Below are positions 49,391 to 58,668 of a stretch of DNA of 64,000 nucleotides, piece after piece (positions within the stretch are counted from its first letter, which is position 1; every line of letters begins with the position of its first letter). The notes under the pieces were generated by a model. The model worked only from the letters and a program-made list of their open reading frames with translations, was not told the DNA's origin and ran no database searches. Location of the stretch: assembly GCF_024734075.1 (NCBI RefSeq), contig NZ_CP102850.1:1860001-1924000 (forward strand), given 5' to 3'. Source of the DNA: Gordonia mangrovi. Lineage in GTDB: Bacteria > Actinomycetota > Actinomycetes > Mycobacteriales > Mycobacteriaceae. The translations under genes and the position numbers were made by a program.

Positions 49391-50478
49391 CAGAGCTCCA
49401 CCACCGATCGCAGCACCTTGCCGGCCTCCATCGACTCGAAGGCCGCCTCGACGTCGGTCAGGCCGACGCGTTCGGTGACGAACTTCTCCAACGGCAAGCG
49501 ACCCTGCTCGTACAGGTCGATCAGCATCGGGAAGTCGCGTTCGGGCAGGCAGTCGCCGTACCACGACGACTTGAGTGCACCGCCGCGTGAGAAGAAGTCG
49601 ATCAGCGGCATCTCCAGGGTCATCTCCGGGGTGGGCACGCCGACGAGCACCACCGTTCCGGCGAGGTCACGGGCATAGAAGGCCTGCTTGTAGGTTTCCG
49701 GGCGACCCACGGCATCCACCACGACGTCCACACCGTTGCCGTCGGTCAGTTCCTGTACGGCGGTCACCACATCGTCGACCTCGGTGCCGTTGATGGTGTG
49801 CGTCGCACCCAGATCGACGGCCCACTCCAGCTTCGCCGAGTCACGGTCGATCGCGATGATGGTGGTCGCACCGGCGAGCTTCGCACCCGCGATGGCCGCG
49901 TCACCGACACCGCCGCAACCGATCACGGCCACCGAGTCACCGCGGCCGACATTGCCGGTGTTCATCGCCGCACCGAGTCCGGCCATCACACCGCAACCCA
50001 GCAATCCGGCAACGGCCGGATCGGTTTCCGGATTGACCTTGGTGCACTGCAATTCGTGGATCAGCGTCTTCTCTGCGAACGCGCCGATGCCCAGTGCCGG
50101 GCTCAGTTCGGTGCCGTCGGTCAGCGTCATCGGCATACTCGCATTGAAGGTGTCGAAGCAGTACCACGGGCGGCCGCGCTTACAGGCCCGGCACTGACCG
50201 CAGACGGCCCGCCAATTGAGGACGACGAAGTCACCCACCTCGACGTGGGTCACATCGGCACCCACCGACTCGACCGTGCCGGCGGCCTCGTGACCGAGGA
50301 GGAACGGGTATTCGTCGTTGATGCCGCCCTGTTTGTAGGCGAGGTCGGTGTGGCACACGCCGCACGCCTTGATCGACACCACCACATCCCGGGGTCCGGG
50401 ATCGGGAATCACCACGTCGACCACCTCTGTCGGCGCGCCCTTGCTCCGTGAGATGACTCCCTTGACTGTCTGCGACAT
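49390..50478 (-). CDS. mscR: S-(hydroxymethyl)mycothiol dehydrogenase / S-nitrosomycothiol reductase
   Basis: 362 residues, zinc-dependent class III alcohol dehydrogenase. Catalytic zinc ligands in [10 protein letters not shown] near 38-47 and GHEAAG near 62-67; structural zinc Cys in [15 protein letters not shown] near 93-107; Rossmann motif [14 protein letters not shown] near 189-202. It oxidises S-hydroxymethylmycothiol (from formaldehyde) with NAD and reduces S-nitrosomycothiol, acting in the cytosol. The metallo-beta-lactamase partner directly downstream matches the Rv2259-Rv2260 order and signals a mycothiol-making organism. The 147 nt upstream hold short palindromes but no clear promoter. 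Confidence 0.93.
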   Translation of the reverse strand: MSQTVKGVISRSKGAPTEVVDVVIPDPGPRDVVVSIKACGVCHTDLAYKQGGINDEYPFLLGHEAAGTVESVGADVTHVEVGDFVVLNWRAVCGQCRACKRGRPWYCFDTFNASMPMTLTDGTELSPALGIGAFAEKTLIHELQCTKVNPETDPAVAGLLGCGVMAGLGAAMNTGNVGRGDSVAVIGCGGVGDAAIAGAKLAGATTIIAIDRDSAKLEWAVDLGATHTINGTEVDDVVTAVQELTDGNGVDVVVDAVGRPETYKQAFYARDLAGTVVLVGVPTPEMTLEMPLIDFFSRGGALKSSWYGDCLPERDFPMLIDLYEQGRLPLEKFVTERVGLTDVEAAFESMEAGKVLRSVVEL

Positions 50479-50625
50479 ATCGGTTTTCTCGATCCTCTCG
50501 ATGTGGTTGTGGACTGGCCACCGGACAGTCCGCTACTCGTCCCAGTCTCGTGTCGACGGTGAATACATGCATCCGTCCGAATGGATGGTTCTACCTAGAC
50601 GAAAGTACAGCGGCGGTGTCCGGGC

Positions 50626-51885
50626 TCACTCGGCGGTGATCCCGGCCCGCGCCGCCAGCAGCCCGGCTTCACCCCGGTTGGACACCTGCAGCTTCTGCAG
50701 GATCGCCGTCACATGAAACTTGACGGTGCTCTCGCTGACCCCGAGCTCGGCGGCGATCGTCTTGTTGCGTCTCCCCAGCGCCAGGTGACCGAGCACCTCC
50801 AGCTCACGCGGATTGAGCGTCGACAACACGTCGTGGTCGGGGCGCTCGGCGGCCGTGTCCAGCGGAATCCGTGCCGACACCCGACTGCCCCAGCCGGGTA
50901 ACGTCTCCACCTCCAGGCGGCCGCCGAGGGTTTGCAGCCGACCGGTCAACTGCCTGGTCAGCGTGTCTCCATCGAGGTCGCCGGCGCCCTGATCCCGAAT
51001 GTCGATGTGCAGTTCGTCGTCAACGCAGTCCCACGCGATGCGCAGTCTGGACACCGTCCGCTGCGTACCGAAGGCCACCGCGACGATCCGCACGATCGCC
51101 CGCGCGGCGTGCGCGATCTCGCCGGGGAGGGTGCGTCCACGAGTCGTCGGGCCGACGTAGTCGACGTCGACGCGAAGTTGCTCCGCGACGGGTCCCAACT
51201 CGACGCGCAGACGCGCGAACGCCGCGTCGAGGTCCTCGGTGGCGAGCTTGTGGTCCGAGTCGCTCACCGCCCGCAGCGCGATGAGCGCGGCCGACGCGGT
51301 TTCCGCGGCGGCCGAGCGTGCTGTCCGATCGTCGAGGTCGCGTGCGCGCAGCGTCCCGAGGATCGCCACCAGTGCGTCCTCGTGGGTCTGGGTCAGCTGA
51401 GCGATGGTGCGGGCACGTTCGCTCGATGCCGCCCGGGATTCGGCGAGGTAGTCGGGGCTGGCCTGAGCCACCTGCTGACGGATCGAGGTCGAGACGATTG
51501 CGAACCATCCGCGCAGCCGATCGCCGGACACCGCCTGATCGTCGGAGATCGTTCTCGACGGTTTCGTGATCAGCACGAGCAGGGTGTCGGTCTCGTCGCG
51601 CACCGTTCGGACGTCGCGGGTCACCCCACCGATCAGCGCGGTCGTCGTGGCGACCGTCCCGGGGTCGGTCGCCTCCTTGAGTGCGTCGAGCTCATCGATC
51701 GTGACGCGGTCGACGATGTCTCGGTCGCCGGCGACCTTACGCGGTCGACCCGTACATTCCCGGGTGAAGATGATCAGCGCGTGGTGCGGCCACTCGGGCC
51801 CCACGAAACGGGAGAAACGTGCGGCGATCTCCGGCAGTGGGCCGTCGATGACCGCGCGAAGTTGCCGCAGGCGGTCGCTACTCAC
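50626..51885 (-). CDS. LuxR-type regulator with HATPase-like module
   Basis: 419 residues. The C-terminal LuxR/GerE helix-turn-helix is near 355-410 (LNPRELEVLGHLALGRRNKT, then ELGVSESTVKFHVTAILQKL). The middle (about 190-345) resembles a degenerate histidine-kinase ATPase domain (IAWDCVDDELHIDIRDQGAG, LQTLGGRLEVETLPGWGSRV), and the N-terminal 180 residues are an unrecognised sensor region. A one-protein sensor and regulator is suggested. It is upstream of mscR on the same strand, 147 nt away, and might control the formaldehyde genes; that is a guess. Confidence 0.82.
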   Translation of the reverse strand: MSSDRLRQLRAVIDGPLPEIAARFSRFVGPEWPHHALIIFTRECTGRPRKVAGDRDIVDRVTIDELDALKEATDPGTVATTTALIGGVTRDVRTVRDETDTLLVLITKPSRTISDDQAVSGDRLRGWFAIVSTSIRQQVAQASPDYLAESRAASSERARTIAQLTQTHEDALVAILGTLRARDLDDRTARSAAAETASAALIALRAVSDSDHKLATEDLDAAFARLRVELGPVAEQLRVDVDYVGPTTRGRTLPGEIAHAARAIVRIVAVAFGTQRTVSRLRIAWDCVDDELHIDIRDQGAGDLDGDTLTRQLTGRLQTLGGRLEVETLPGWGSRVSARIPLDTAAERPDHDVLSTLNPRELEVLGHLALGRRNKTIAAELGVSESTVKFHVTAILQKLQVSNRGEAGLLAARAGITAE

Positions 51886-52006
51886 AGATCAACAGTCGCA
51901 CACCGTCGAGCCGAGACCCCGCTGCGCAACCACATGGGCAGCTGACATCCACGGGGGTTGTTCCGTGTGTGAATGTCAGATCCGCATGTGGTTGGGGGCC
52001 GAAGGG

Positions 52007-52459
52007 TCAGCCCAGCGCGTCGAGCAGCTGCGCCTTCGTCATCGTCGAATAGCCCTTGACCCCCTTGGTTTTGGCCTCCGACCGCAACTGCGCCACGGTG
52101 GGCTGCCCGGAAGCCGTGGTCTTTGCCGGGGCTTTCTTGGCGGGCGCCCGTTTGCGCGGAGCCGACTGTGGCGCTTCAGGAGCCCTCGTCTCGGATGCGG
52201 ACGTGCTGTCGGACGGCCCCGACTTCTTCTCGTCCGGCTTCTTCTCGTCTGAGTTCTTCTCGTCTGAGTTCTTCTCGTTTGGGGACTTCTGCGAATCCTT
52301 CTGGCCGATCAACGCCAAGACCTTGTCCTGCAGCGCAGCAGCGTCCTTCTCGACCTTCTTGAGACGCTTCGTCGCCTCCTTCTCGGCGCGTGCGAGATCA
52401 CCCTGCAACCGCTCGACCTCTTTTTCGAGGCGGCTGATGAGTTTCTTCTTCTTGCCCAT
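52007..52459 (-). CDS. Coiled-coil, Lys-rich protein with C-terminal Rho_N domain
   Basis: 150 residues in three parts: an N-terminal charged coiled coil (about 1-52: KLISRLEKEVERLQGDLARA), a low-complexity linker with five-residue repeats (EKNSDEKNSDEKKPDEKK) and basic Lys/Ala-Pro stretches, and a Rho termination factor N-terminal fold at 120-150 (TVAQLRSEAKTKGVKGYSTM). Such SAP-like domains bind nucleic acid. Likely nucleoid- or RNA-associated. ATG at 52459 with GAGGAG upstream. Divergent from a second Rho_N gene. Confidence 0.8.
   Translation of the reverse strand: MGKKKKLISRLEKEVERLQGDLARAEKEATKRLKKVEKDAAALQDKVLALIGQKDSQKSPNEKNSDEKNSDEKKPDEKKSGPSDSTSASETRAPEAPQSAPRKRAPAKKAPAKTTASGQPTVAQLRSEAKTKGVKGYSTMTKAQLLDALG
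52221..52282 (-). repeat. 15-nt tandem repeat within the Rho_N protein gene
   Basis: TTCTTCTCGTCTGAG and close variants repeat four times with period 15, encoding EKNSD-type units. In-frame slippage could change the linker length between strains. Confidence 0.75.
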
Positions 52460-52639
52460 GTACGTCTCCTCTGCGTCGTTGCTGTCCGGATGCTGCCGAT
52501 GTGCGGTTTGTCGGTCTTCATCAAACCCTAACCGGCTGGTCGGGAACCAGTTGCCGCCTTTCGACGGCGGGTCGGGCGTAACGTCGGGAATGTTTGGGTA
52601 CCCAGATGGCGTCCATTTCACTCATCAGGAGGTGTCGAC

Positions 52640-52909
52640 ATGCCAGAACGTGACCCGGGCCCGTCCGTCAAGGACAACGAACTCTACGAAAAGCTGCGTG
52701 ACGAAGGCAATTCGAAGGAGAAGTCGGCGCGCATCGCCAACGCCGCTGCGAACCAATCCCGCTCGTCGGTCGGCGAGAAGGGCGGAGAATCGCCGTCCTA
52801 CGAGGACTGGACTGTTGACGAGTTACAAGACCGCGCAAAGGAACTCGACATCTCAGGGTATTCGAATCTGAGAAAGGACGAGTTGATCGAGAAGCTGCGC
52901 AACCACTAG
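52640..52909 (+). CDS. Small Rho_N-domain protein, 89 aa
   Basis: 89 residues. The N-terminal half (KDNELYEKLRDEGNSKEKSA, then RIANAAANQ) is a short helical DUF7218-like module. The C-terminal half is a Rho_N fold (WTVDELQDRAKELDISGYSN then LRKDELIEKLRNH) that closely matches the end of the divergent protein at 52007-52459. Probably a nucleic-acid-binding or stress-associated small protein. ATG at 52640 with GGAGG about 9 nt upstream. The gap to the next gene holds an 81-nt palindromic repeat. Confidence 0.8.
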   Translation: MPERDPGPSVKDNELYEKLRDEGNSKEKSARIANAAANQSRSSVGEKGGESPSYEDWTVDELQDRAKELDISGYSNLRKDELIEKLRNH

Positions 52910-52966
52910 ACCGCCTCTTCTGACCAAGCGCGGTCGGCGTGTCGATCGGCGCATTCGACCGCGACC

Positions 52967-53047
52967 GCTGGCCGCGAGCATCACCGCTGGCCGCCGTCGG
53001 CTGGATAATCCATCCGGGCACGCTCAGTGGTGATGCCGACGGACACG
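52967..53047 (-). repeat. 81-nt imperfect palindrome, copy 2
   Basis: Matches copy 1 (29677-29757) over its whole length without gaps, about 83 percent identical. The inner arms GCATCACC/GGTGATGC remain paired, while the left outer arm has diverged. It lies between the small Rho_N gene and the convergent GAF-LuxR gene; the remainder of that 249-nt gap shows nothing else recognisable. Confidence 0.65.
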
Positions 53048-53158
53048 TGTGACGAATCGTGGCGATGATGATCGTCGGTCGACGATGCCGATCGCGCTGG
53101 TGCAGCGGTGTCCAACGCGACGTCCCGCTTGCCCGGCACGAAGGGGTGATCAAACGCC

Positions 53159-53962
53159 CTACCCCGGCAGCAGACCCGATCGTCGGGCGACCACCACGGC
53201 CTCCAGACGGGTGGTGGCACCCAGCTTGGCCATCGCATCCTTCACATAGCCCTTGGCCGTCTGCACACCGATGCCGAGTTCTTCGGCGATCCGGGCGTTG
53301 CTGTGGCCGAGGGCGGCCAACACCAGCACGTCCTGCTCGCGTTGGGTGAGCCGGATCGTGGGGTCCGCATCAGGCGTGTCGTCGAGCAGGCCCTCGCCGA
53401 TACGTTCGATCTCGGCGGCCAACGTCACATCATCGACCGACCGTTGTAACCGGCGCAGGCGGCTGTAGGCATCGGTGAGGCGGTCGCGTAGCTCGTCGCG
53501 ACCCGGCGACGCCACCGACAGCCGATCGGCGACGATCCGTTGCTCGAGCGCGCGGGCCTCATCGGCCAAGACGTCGAAAGTACGCCCGCCGAGCGGACTG
53601 TCGGTGTGCACCGCCCCATACAGCACGGCAATAGGGCTGCGATCCACGATCACCGGCACCGCCGCCATCGCGCCGAGACCTTCGGTGGCGATGATCGGGT
53701 TGTAGCGGTGGGTGATGTGTGGTGTGCGCAGGTAGTCGTCCACCGCGAGTGGTCGGCGCACCGTCACCACCTTCCCGCCGAGGCCATGGCCGACGTCGAC
53801 GGCCACCCCGTTGAGAGCACCCCGCGTGGCTCCCACGAAATGCTCGAGCCGCACCGTCTGGCGCGCTCGGCCGGCCGACACCATGCCGGCGAACGCCAGC
53901 GACACACCGCTGGACCGACGGATACGCCGCAGCGCGTCGAGCACCGATGCGGCCTCGCCCAT
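53159..53962 (-). CDS. GAF-domain LuxR-type transcriptional regulator
   Basis: 267 residues. GAF-like sensor domain about 15-165 (VGHGLGGKVVTVRRPLAVDD, GAMAAVPVIVDRSPIAVLYG) and a LuxR/GerE helix-turn-helix at about 205-262 (LTQREQDVLVLAALGHSNAR, ELGIGVQTAKGYVKDAMAKL). ATG at 53962 with AGGAGGTGAC directly upstream, a strong site. Divergent from the acyl-CoA synthetase gene, with a palindrome between them, so it probably controls it in response to an aromatic or acyl ligand. Confidence 0.88.
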   Translation of the reverse strand: MGEAASVLDALRRIRRSSGVSLAFAGMVSAGRARQTVRLEHFVGATRGALNGVAVDVGHGLGGKVVTVRRPLAVDDYLRTPHITHRYNPIIATEGLGAMAAVPVIVDRSPIAVLYGAVHTDSPLGGRTFDVLADEARALEQRIVADRLSVASPGRDELRDRLTDAYSRLRRLQRSVDDVTLAAEIERIGEGLLDDTPDADPTIRLTQREQDVLVLAALGHSNARIAEELGIGVQTAKGYVKDAMAKLGATTRLEAVVVARRSGLLPG

Positions 53963-54021
53963 GTCACCTCCTGCGTTCTCCCCCTCTTCGGGGGGTGGTC
54001 CGCGCACCTCATGACGCGCAG

Positions 54022-54036
54022 AATGTGACCCACATT
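54022..54036. promoter_or_regulatory. Operator-like palindrome between GAF-LuxR regulator and acyl-CoA synthetase
   Basis: AATGTG-ACC-CACATT is a perfect 6-bp inverted repeat with a 3-nt centre, located in the 135 nt between the divergent genes. It is a candidate binding site for the adjacent regulator. Confidence 0.5.
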
Positions 54037-54097
54037 ACCCGCGGATACCCGAGCGGCGCCGCGGCAACCACCACCGCTTTCACCGGGAGGTTCGACG

Positions 54098-55669
54098 ATG
54101 ACCCAGACCGCACCCACCCACGACCCGTCCGTCGACGAGAAGCTGCACGAATGGATCACCACGTTCGGCGCGGACTCTGCCGACGCCGCGTACCTGCTGG
54201 CCGACCGGCATGACCCGGCTGCGGTCGCGTTCACCACCATCGACATCGACGACGACGACGAGCTGGTGACCGTCGATCTCACCTACGGCGAGTTGGCCGA
54301 CGCGTCCAAGCGGTTTGCCGCCGCGCTCGCCGAGTTGGGGGTCGGTCGGGGCGACCGAGTCGGTGTGCTGATGGGCAAACGCGCCGAGCTGGTGGTGTCG
54401 CTGCTGGCGATCGCCCGCCTCGGCGCCGTCTACGTCCCGCTGTTCACCGCTTTCGCCACGCCGGCCATCGAGATGCGGCTGACCGCCGGTGATGCGCGGG
54501 TGGTGATCACCGAACCCGGTCAGGTCGACAAACTCGACGGGATCGACGGCATCCGGACCATCGTGGCCGGCGACGAATTCGACGGGCTCGTCGCCGCACA
54601 CGAGCCGGTCGCCGAATCCGTCGCGGTGGGCGGTGACGGCATGCTGATCCTGCTGTTCACCAGCGGCACCACCGGCGCCCCCAAGGGTGTGCCGGTGCCG
54701 GTGCGGGCGCTGGCGGCGTTCAGCTGCTACATGCACTACGGCCTCGACGTGAACGCCGACGACGTGTTCTGGAACGCGGCCGATCCCGGCTGGGCGTACG
54801 GCCTGTACTACGGCATCCTCGGTCCGATGGCGATCGGTCGGCGAAACCTGTTGCTGCACGCCGGTTTCTCGCCTGAGGTCACCGCGCAGGTCCTCCGCGA
54901 GCTGGGTGTCACGAACTTCGCCGCCGCGCCGACGGTGTACCGCTCACTGTCGAAGGATCCGTCGTTCACCGGTTTCGCGCTGCGTCGCGCCTCGTCGGCG
55001 GGTGAACCGCTGACCCCGGATGTGATCGACTGGGCACGGGAGACCCTGCAGACCGAGGTGCGCGACCACTATGGGCAGACCGAGCACGGCATGTTCATCA
55101 ACAACCACTGGCATCCCGACGTCGCGCAGCCACTGGTGCCCGGATCGATGGGGAGCCCGATGCCCGGTTTCGCCACCGGCATCGTCGACGGCCAGATCGC
55201 CATCGACGTCGCGCACAGCCCGCTGCTGTTCTTCACCGGCTACCTCGACGCCCCGGACAAGACCGCCGCGCGCTTCACCCCCGACGGCGCCTGGTATCTG
55301 ACCGGCGACACCGGCCGCAAGGATGACGACGGACGCTACTACTTCACCGCCCGCGACGACGACGTGATCATCATGGCCGGCTACCGGATCGGGCCGTTCG
55401 ACGTGGAGAGTGTCCTCATCACCCACCCGTCGGTGGTCGACGTCGCGGTGGTGGGCCGCCCCGACGAGCTGCGCGGTGAGGTTCTCGAGGCGTTCGTGGT
55501 GCTCGCCGAAGGGGTCGACGGTACCGACGCGCTGGAGGCCGAACTGCAGCAACTGGTCAAGACCGGTTTCGCCGCGCACGCCTACCCGCGCACGGTCCAC
55601 TTCGTCGATGCGCTGCCCAAGACCCCGAGCGGCAAGATCCAGCGCTTCATCCTGCGTAAACAGCCCTGA
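54098..55669 (+). CDS. AMP-binding acyl-CoA synthetase
   Basis: 523 residues. ANL-superfamily motifs: P-loop LLFTSGTTGAPKGVPVPV near 184-201, the acyl-pocket region FWNAADPGWAYGLYYGILGP near 223-242, the adenylation motif DHYGQTEHGMF near 322-332, GDTGRKDDDGRYYFTARDDD near 406-425 and the catalytic Lys in KTPSGKIQRFILRK at the end. The pocket form resembles acetyl-, propionyl- and medium-chain (ACSM/benzoate) synthetases. It makes acyl-CoA from a short or aromatic acid. The divergent GAF-LuxR gene probably regulates it. GGGAGG precedes the ATG at 54098. Confidence 0.9.
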   Translation: MTQTAPTHDPSVDEKLHEWITTFGADSADAAYLLADRHDPAAVAFTTIDIDDDDELVTVDLTYGELADASKRFAAALAELGVGRGDRVGVLMGKRAELVVSLLAIARLGAVYVPLFTAFATPAIEMRLTAGDARVVITEPGQVDKLDGIDGIRTIVAGDEFDGLVAAHEPVAESVAVGGDGMLILLFTSGTTGAPKGVPVPVRALAAFSCYMHYGLDVNADDVFWNAADPGWAYGLYYGILGPMAIGRRNLLLHAGFSPEVTAQVLRELGVTNFAAAPTVYRSLSKDPSFTGFALRRASSAGEPLTPDVIDWARETLQTEVRDHYGQTEHGMFINNHWHPDVAQPLVPGSMGSPMPGFATGIVDGQIAIDVAHSPLLFFTGYLDAPDKTAARFTPDGAWYLTGDTGRKDDDGRYYFTARDDDVIIMAGYRIGPFDVESVLITHPSVVDVAVVGRPDELRGEVLEAFVVLAEGVDGTDALEAELQQLVKTGFAAHAYPRTVHFVDALPKTPSGKIQRFILRKQP

Positions 55670-55718
55670 AATCAGTTGATCAGACGTAGCAGGAATCGTC
55701 GCCGGGCGGCGATTCTCG

Positions 55719-57962
55719 CTACGTTTGCGCGCCGAGGGTTGCGGACGCGTCGGGACGAGGGGCAGCGGTGTCGAGCAGGCTCACCTCGATCGGCACCCCG
55801 GTCATATTGGCCATCCCGGCGAGACGTTCGAGGTCGCCGGGGTCCGACGAGATCAGCGCATTCACGTTGACCCCGCCGCTGCCGAGGTCATTGGCCGCGG
55901 CGCTGTTGGCGCGGGTCCACCCGCCGGAACCGTTGTGGCCCCAGCCATGCGGGATCGCGACCACACCGGGTTTGATGTCGTCGGTGATCGTCGCCGGCAA
56001 CTCCACGTGCCCGTGTGCCGATCGCACCACCACGAGGTCGCCCTCGGCGATGCCGCGCTGCTCCGCGTCGTCGGGATGCATCCGCGCGGCGTGCTCGCGC
56101 CCGCCGCGCAGCAGCATCGGGGCGTTGTGCTGCCAGCTGTTCTCGGACCGGATCTCGCGCATACCGATCAGCCGCAGCGGAAGTCGCGGATCGGCCGCGT
56201 CGGCCAGTCGGTCGAATTCGGCCAGCAGCTCGGGGGCGTCGAGGTGGATCTTGCGGTCGCGGTGGATGATGGTGTCCCGTAACTGTCCGGGTGCCAGACC
56301 GTCGGCGACGACGACGCCATGCGGCTCGTCCCGCACCAGCCTGCGGTAGGTCAACCCGCCACGGCGCAGACCGAAGCGGTTGCCGCCCACACCCATCCGC
56401 ACCACCACATCGGACAACCGCTCGGGGTTCCACATCCGGCCGACCCGGGCCGACACGGTGTTCATGGCATGCAGCGCACCCAATGCCGGCACTCGGCGGG
56501 ACAAGGCGGCGACCAGTTCGTTGATCACGGTCCACTCCTCCCGCGCCTCGCCGCGTGGGGAGATCACCGGATCGGTGGCCTGCTTGAACGGGGTGGTGAA
56601 CAGCGCCTGGAACGGCAACAGGAAATCGCCGCGCTCGTACATGGTGGTGGCGGGCAGGATGTAGTCGGCATGCGCGTTGGTCTCGTTGCGGTAGATGTCC
56701 AACGACACCATCAGCTCCAGGTCGTCGAGCGCACTGCTCAACTCGGCACCGTTGGGCACCGACAACACCGGGTTGCCCGCGCTGACGAACAACGCCCGCA
56801 GCTGCCCTCGCCCGCGTGTGGTGATCTCCTTGGCCATCACCGATGCCGGCGCGGTGCCCAGAACCTGCGGCAGATTCCCGACACGGCTCCGTCGACCCGC
56901 CCACGCGAAGCGCGAGAAGTGCTGCAGCGCCGTGACTCCGGCGCGTTGACCGGGAATGCCCAGATCGCCGAACATGGCGCCGCCGACGACGTCGAGGTTG
57001 CCGGCGACGAGATTCACCATGTCCAGCAGCGCGGTGGTCAGAGTGCCGGCGCGGCCCAGTGAGGTGCCGATCCGGCCGTACACGGCGGCGCGTTCGGTGT
57101 GCACCAGTGAGCGTGCGAGCGCCCGGACCGTGCCGGCGTCGATGTCGGTGCGCGCAGCCGTCGTCTCGGGCGGGTACTCGGCGACGATGTCCTTGAGCGT
57201 GTCGAGTCCGGCGGCTTGTTGCCGTAGTCGGGACTCATCGGCGAGTTCCTCGTCGAACATCACGTGCAGCAGTGACAGCAGCAACAGCGCGTCGGTGTCC
57301 GGCACGATGGGCAGCCATTCGTGTTCGCGGGCGGTCTCGGTGTGCCGCGGATCGATCACCAACACCCGGCCACCGCGTGCGGTGATCGCGTTGAGCCCCT
57401 CCCGGATGCGCGGCGAACTCATCACGCTGCCGTGGGAGACCACCGGGTTGGCGCCCATGATGACCAGCAGATCGACCCGGTTGATGTCCGGGATGGGCGC
57501 CGCCACCGGGTTGCCGTACAGGAAATGGCTGGCCACGAACCGGTTGTTGACGTCCTGCGAACCCGCCGAATAGACGTGCGGTGTCCCGAGCAGATTCGTG
57601 AATGTCGCGGTCCACAGGGTGTGACCGGTGGAGAAGGTCGCCGGATTACCGAAGTACCACCCGATCCCCGAACTCCCGTGCCGCCGATGCACTTGTCGCA
57701 GACGGTCGCCGATCTCGGCGAGCGCGGTGTCCCAGGAGACCTGTTCGAACTCGCCGTCGGGGGTGCGACGCAGCGGATGCAGCACCCGATCGGGGTCGTT
57801 CACGATCTCGGTGAAGGCGATGCCCTTGGGACAGGCGAAACCCTTCGAGAGTGGATGCTGTTTGTCCGGTCGCAACGAGATGAGTTCGTCGTTGTCGACG
57901 GTCGCGATCATCCCGCAGAGCGGCTCGCAGATCCGGCAGTAGGTCACCTTTTCCTGACGCAT
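55719..57962 (-). CDS. Molybdopterin-dependent oxidoreductase (formate dehydrogenase/nitrate reductase family)
   Basis: 747 residues. An N-terminal 4Fe-4S site is CRICEPLCGM at 8-17 with a distant Cys in FACPKG near 45. Molybdopterin-binding domains follow: WYFGNPATFSTGHT, VIMGANPVVSHGS, IDPRHTETAREHEW and VSAGNPVLSVPNGAEL, with the C-terminal dinucleotide-binding domain (HPDDAEQRGIAEGDLVVVRS, PHGWGHNG). No Tat signal is present, so it is cytosolic. The usual Cys/Sec metal ligand position is not clear, so the substrate cannot be named. ATG at 57962 with GGGGAG upstream. No electron-transfer partner gene is adjacent. Confidence 0.9.
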   Translation of the reverse strand: MRQEKVTYCRICEPLCGMIATVDNDELISLRPDKQHPLSKGFACPKGIAFTEIVNDPDRVLHPLRRTPDGEFEQVSWDTALAEIGDRLRQVHRRHGSSGIGWYFGNPATFSTGHTLWTATFTNLLGTPHVYSAGSQDVNNRFVASHFLYGNPVAAPIPDINRVDLLVIMGANPVVSHGSVMSSPRIREGLNAITARGGRVLVIDPRHTETAREHEWLPIVPDTDALLLLSLLHVMFDEELADESRLRQQAAGLDTLKDIVAEYPPETTAARTDIDAGTVRALARSLVHTERAAVYGRIGTSLGRAGTLTTALLDMVNLVAGNLDVVGGAMFGDLGIPGQRAGVTALQHFSRFAWAGRRSRVGNLPQVLGTAPASVMAKEITTRGRGQLRALFVSAGNPVLSVPNGAELSSALDDLELMVSLDIYRNETNAHADYILPATTMYERGDFLLPFQALFTTPFKQATDPVISPRGEAREEWTVINELVAALSRRVPALGALHAMNTVSARVGRMWNPERLSDVVVRMGVGGNRFGLRRGGLTYRRLVRDEPHGVVVADGLAPGQLRDTIIHRDRKIHLDAPELLAEFDRLADAADPRLPLRLIGMREIRSENSWQHNAPMLLRGGREHAARMHPDDAEQRGIAEGDLVVVRSAHGHVELPATITDDIKPGVVAIPHGWGHNGSGGWTRANSAAANDLGSGGVNVNALISSDPGDLERLAGMANMTGVPIEVSLLDTAAPRPDASATLGAQT

Positions 57963-58029
57963 GGGGACTCCCCTGGGCTGATGGCGTTCAGATCGATCTG
58001 ACAACAAGTGTTGCACGATGCCGAGGCCG

Positions 58030-58632
58030 TCATGGCCGAATGGCCTCGACCGGCACCGTCTCGGCGCGCGCCGAGATCGTGTTGCCGAAACCGATCTGCG
58101 CCTGCCGGCGGGCGTGGTCGAGGGTCATCGCACCACGTTCGACCAGTCCGACCACGCCGATGACGAGCATCGTGATCTGGCCGGCCGCGAACACCGGGTC
58201 GAGTCGGCGGTCGATCTCGCCGCCGTGCTGGCCTCGCCGGATCGCCTTGATCACCGGCGCGGTGGCGCGGGCCTCGACGTCGAACAGCGCGGGATCGGTG
58301 CGGTGATACATCAGGATGAAGCGGTATCGCTCGCCGATGGTGATCGCATCGTCGAGAAAGGTCCGCAGCGCCGGCAGCACCGGCCCATCGGCCGGCAGAC
58401 GACGCGCGATGGCGGCCGAGTCGTCGAGAGCCTGGGCATGCAGCGCGCTCAACAACTGATCGCGGTTGGTGAAGTGCCGATAGAGGGTCGCCCGGTTGAC
58501 GCCGGACGCTTGGGCGATCTGTTGCATCGACGCATTCGGCGCGCTGCCGAGCAGTCCGATCGCACCGGTGATGATGGCGGCGCGGTTGCGTTCCACGTCG
58601 GCGCGAACTTGCGTGGCGTGCGTCACAGGCAT
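58030..58632 (-). CDS. TetR-family transcriptional regulator
   Basis: 200 residues. N-terminal helix-turn-helix at about 28-60: MQQIAQASGVNRATLYRHFTN; the C-terminal ligand-binding helices follow. ATG at 58632 is chosen; ATG at 58641 is 3 codons upstream. It is divergent from the flavin monooxygenase gene, with 259 nt between, and ends 67 nt from the molybdopterin oxidoreductase start on the same strand. Probable repressor of the monooxygenase and perhaps of itself. Confidence 0.9.
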   Translation of the reverse strand: MPVTHATQVRADVERNRAAIITGAIGLLGSAPNASMQQIAQASGVNRATLYRHFTNRDQLLSALHAQALDDSAAIARRLPADGPVLPALRTFLDDAITIGERYRFILMYHRTDPALFDVEARATAPVIKAIRRGQHGGEIDRRLDPVFAAGQITMLVIGVVGLVERGAMTLDHARRQAQIGFGNTISARAETVPVEAIRP

Positions 58633-58652
58633 AGCGTACATGCAACACCGAT

Positions 58653-58668
58653 GTCGCATTTCTGCGAC
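58653..58668. promoter_or_regulatory. TetR-type operator upstream of the TetR gene
   Basis: GTCGCA (58653-58658) and TGCGAC (58663-58668) are a perfect dyad with a 4-nt centre, 20 nt from the TetR start codon in the divergent region. The rest of the 259-nt gap shows no gene. Confidence 0.45.

Noticed and set aside
50570..50587. CATCC-N8-GGATG dyad upstream of mscR as an operator
   Set aside because: Only 5-bp arms; such dyads are expected by chance and no second copy supports it.
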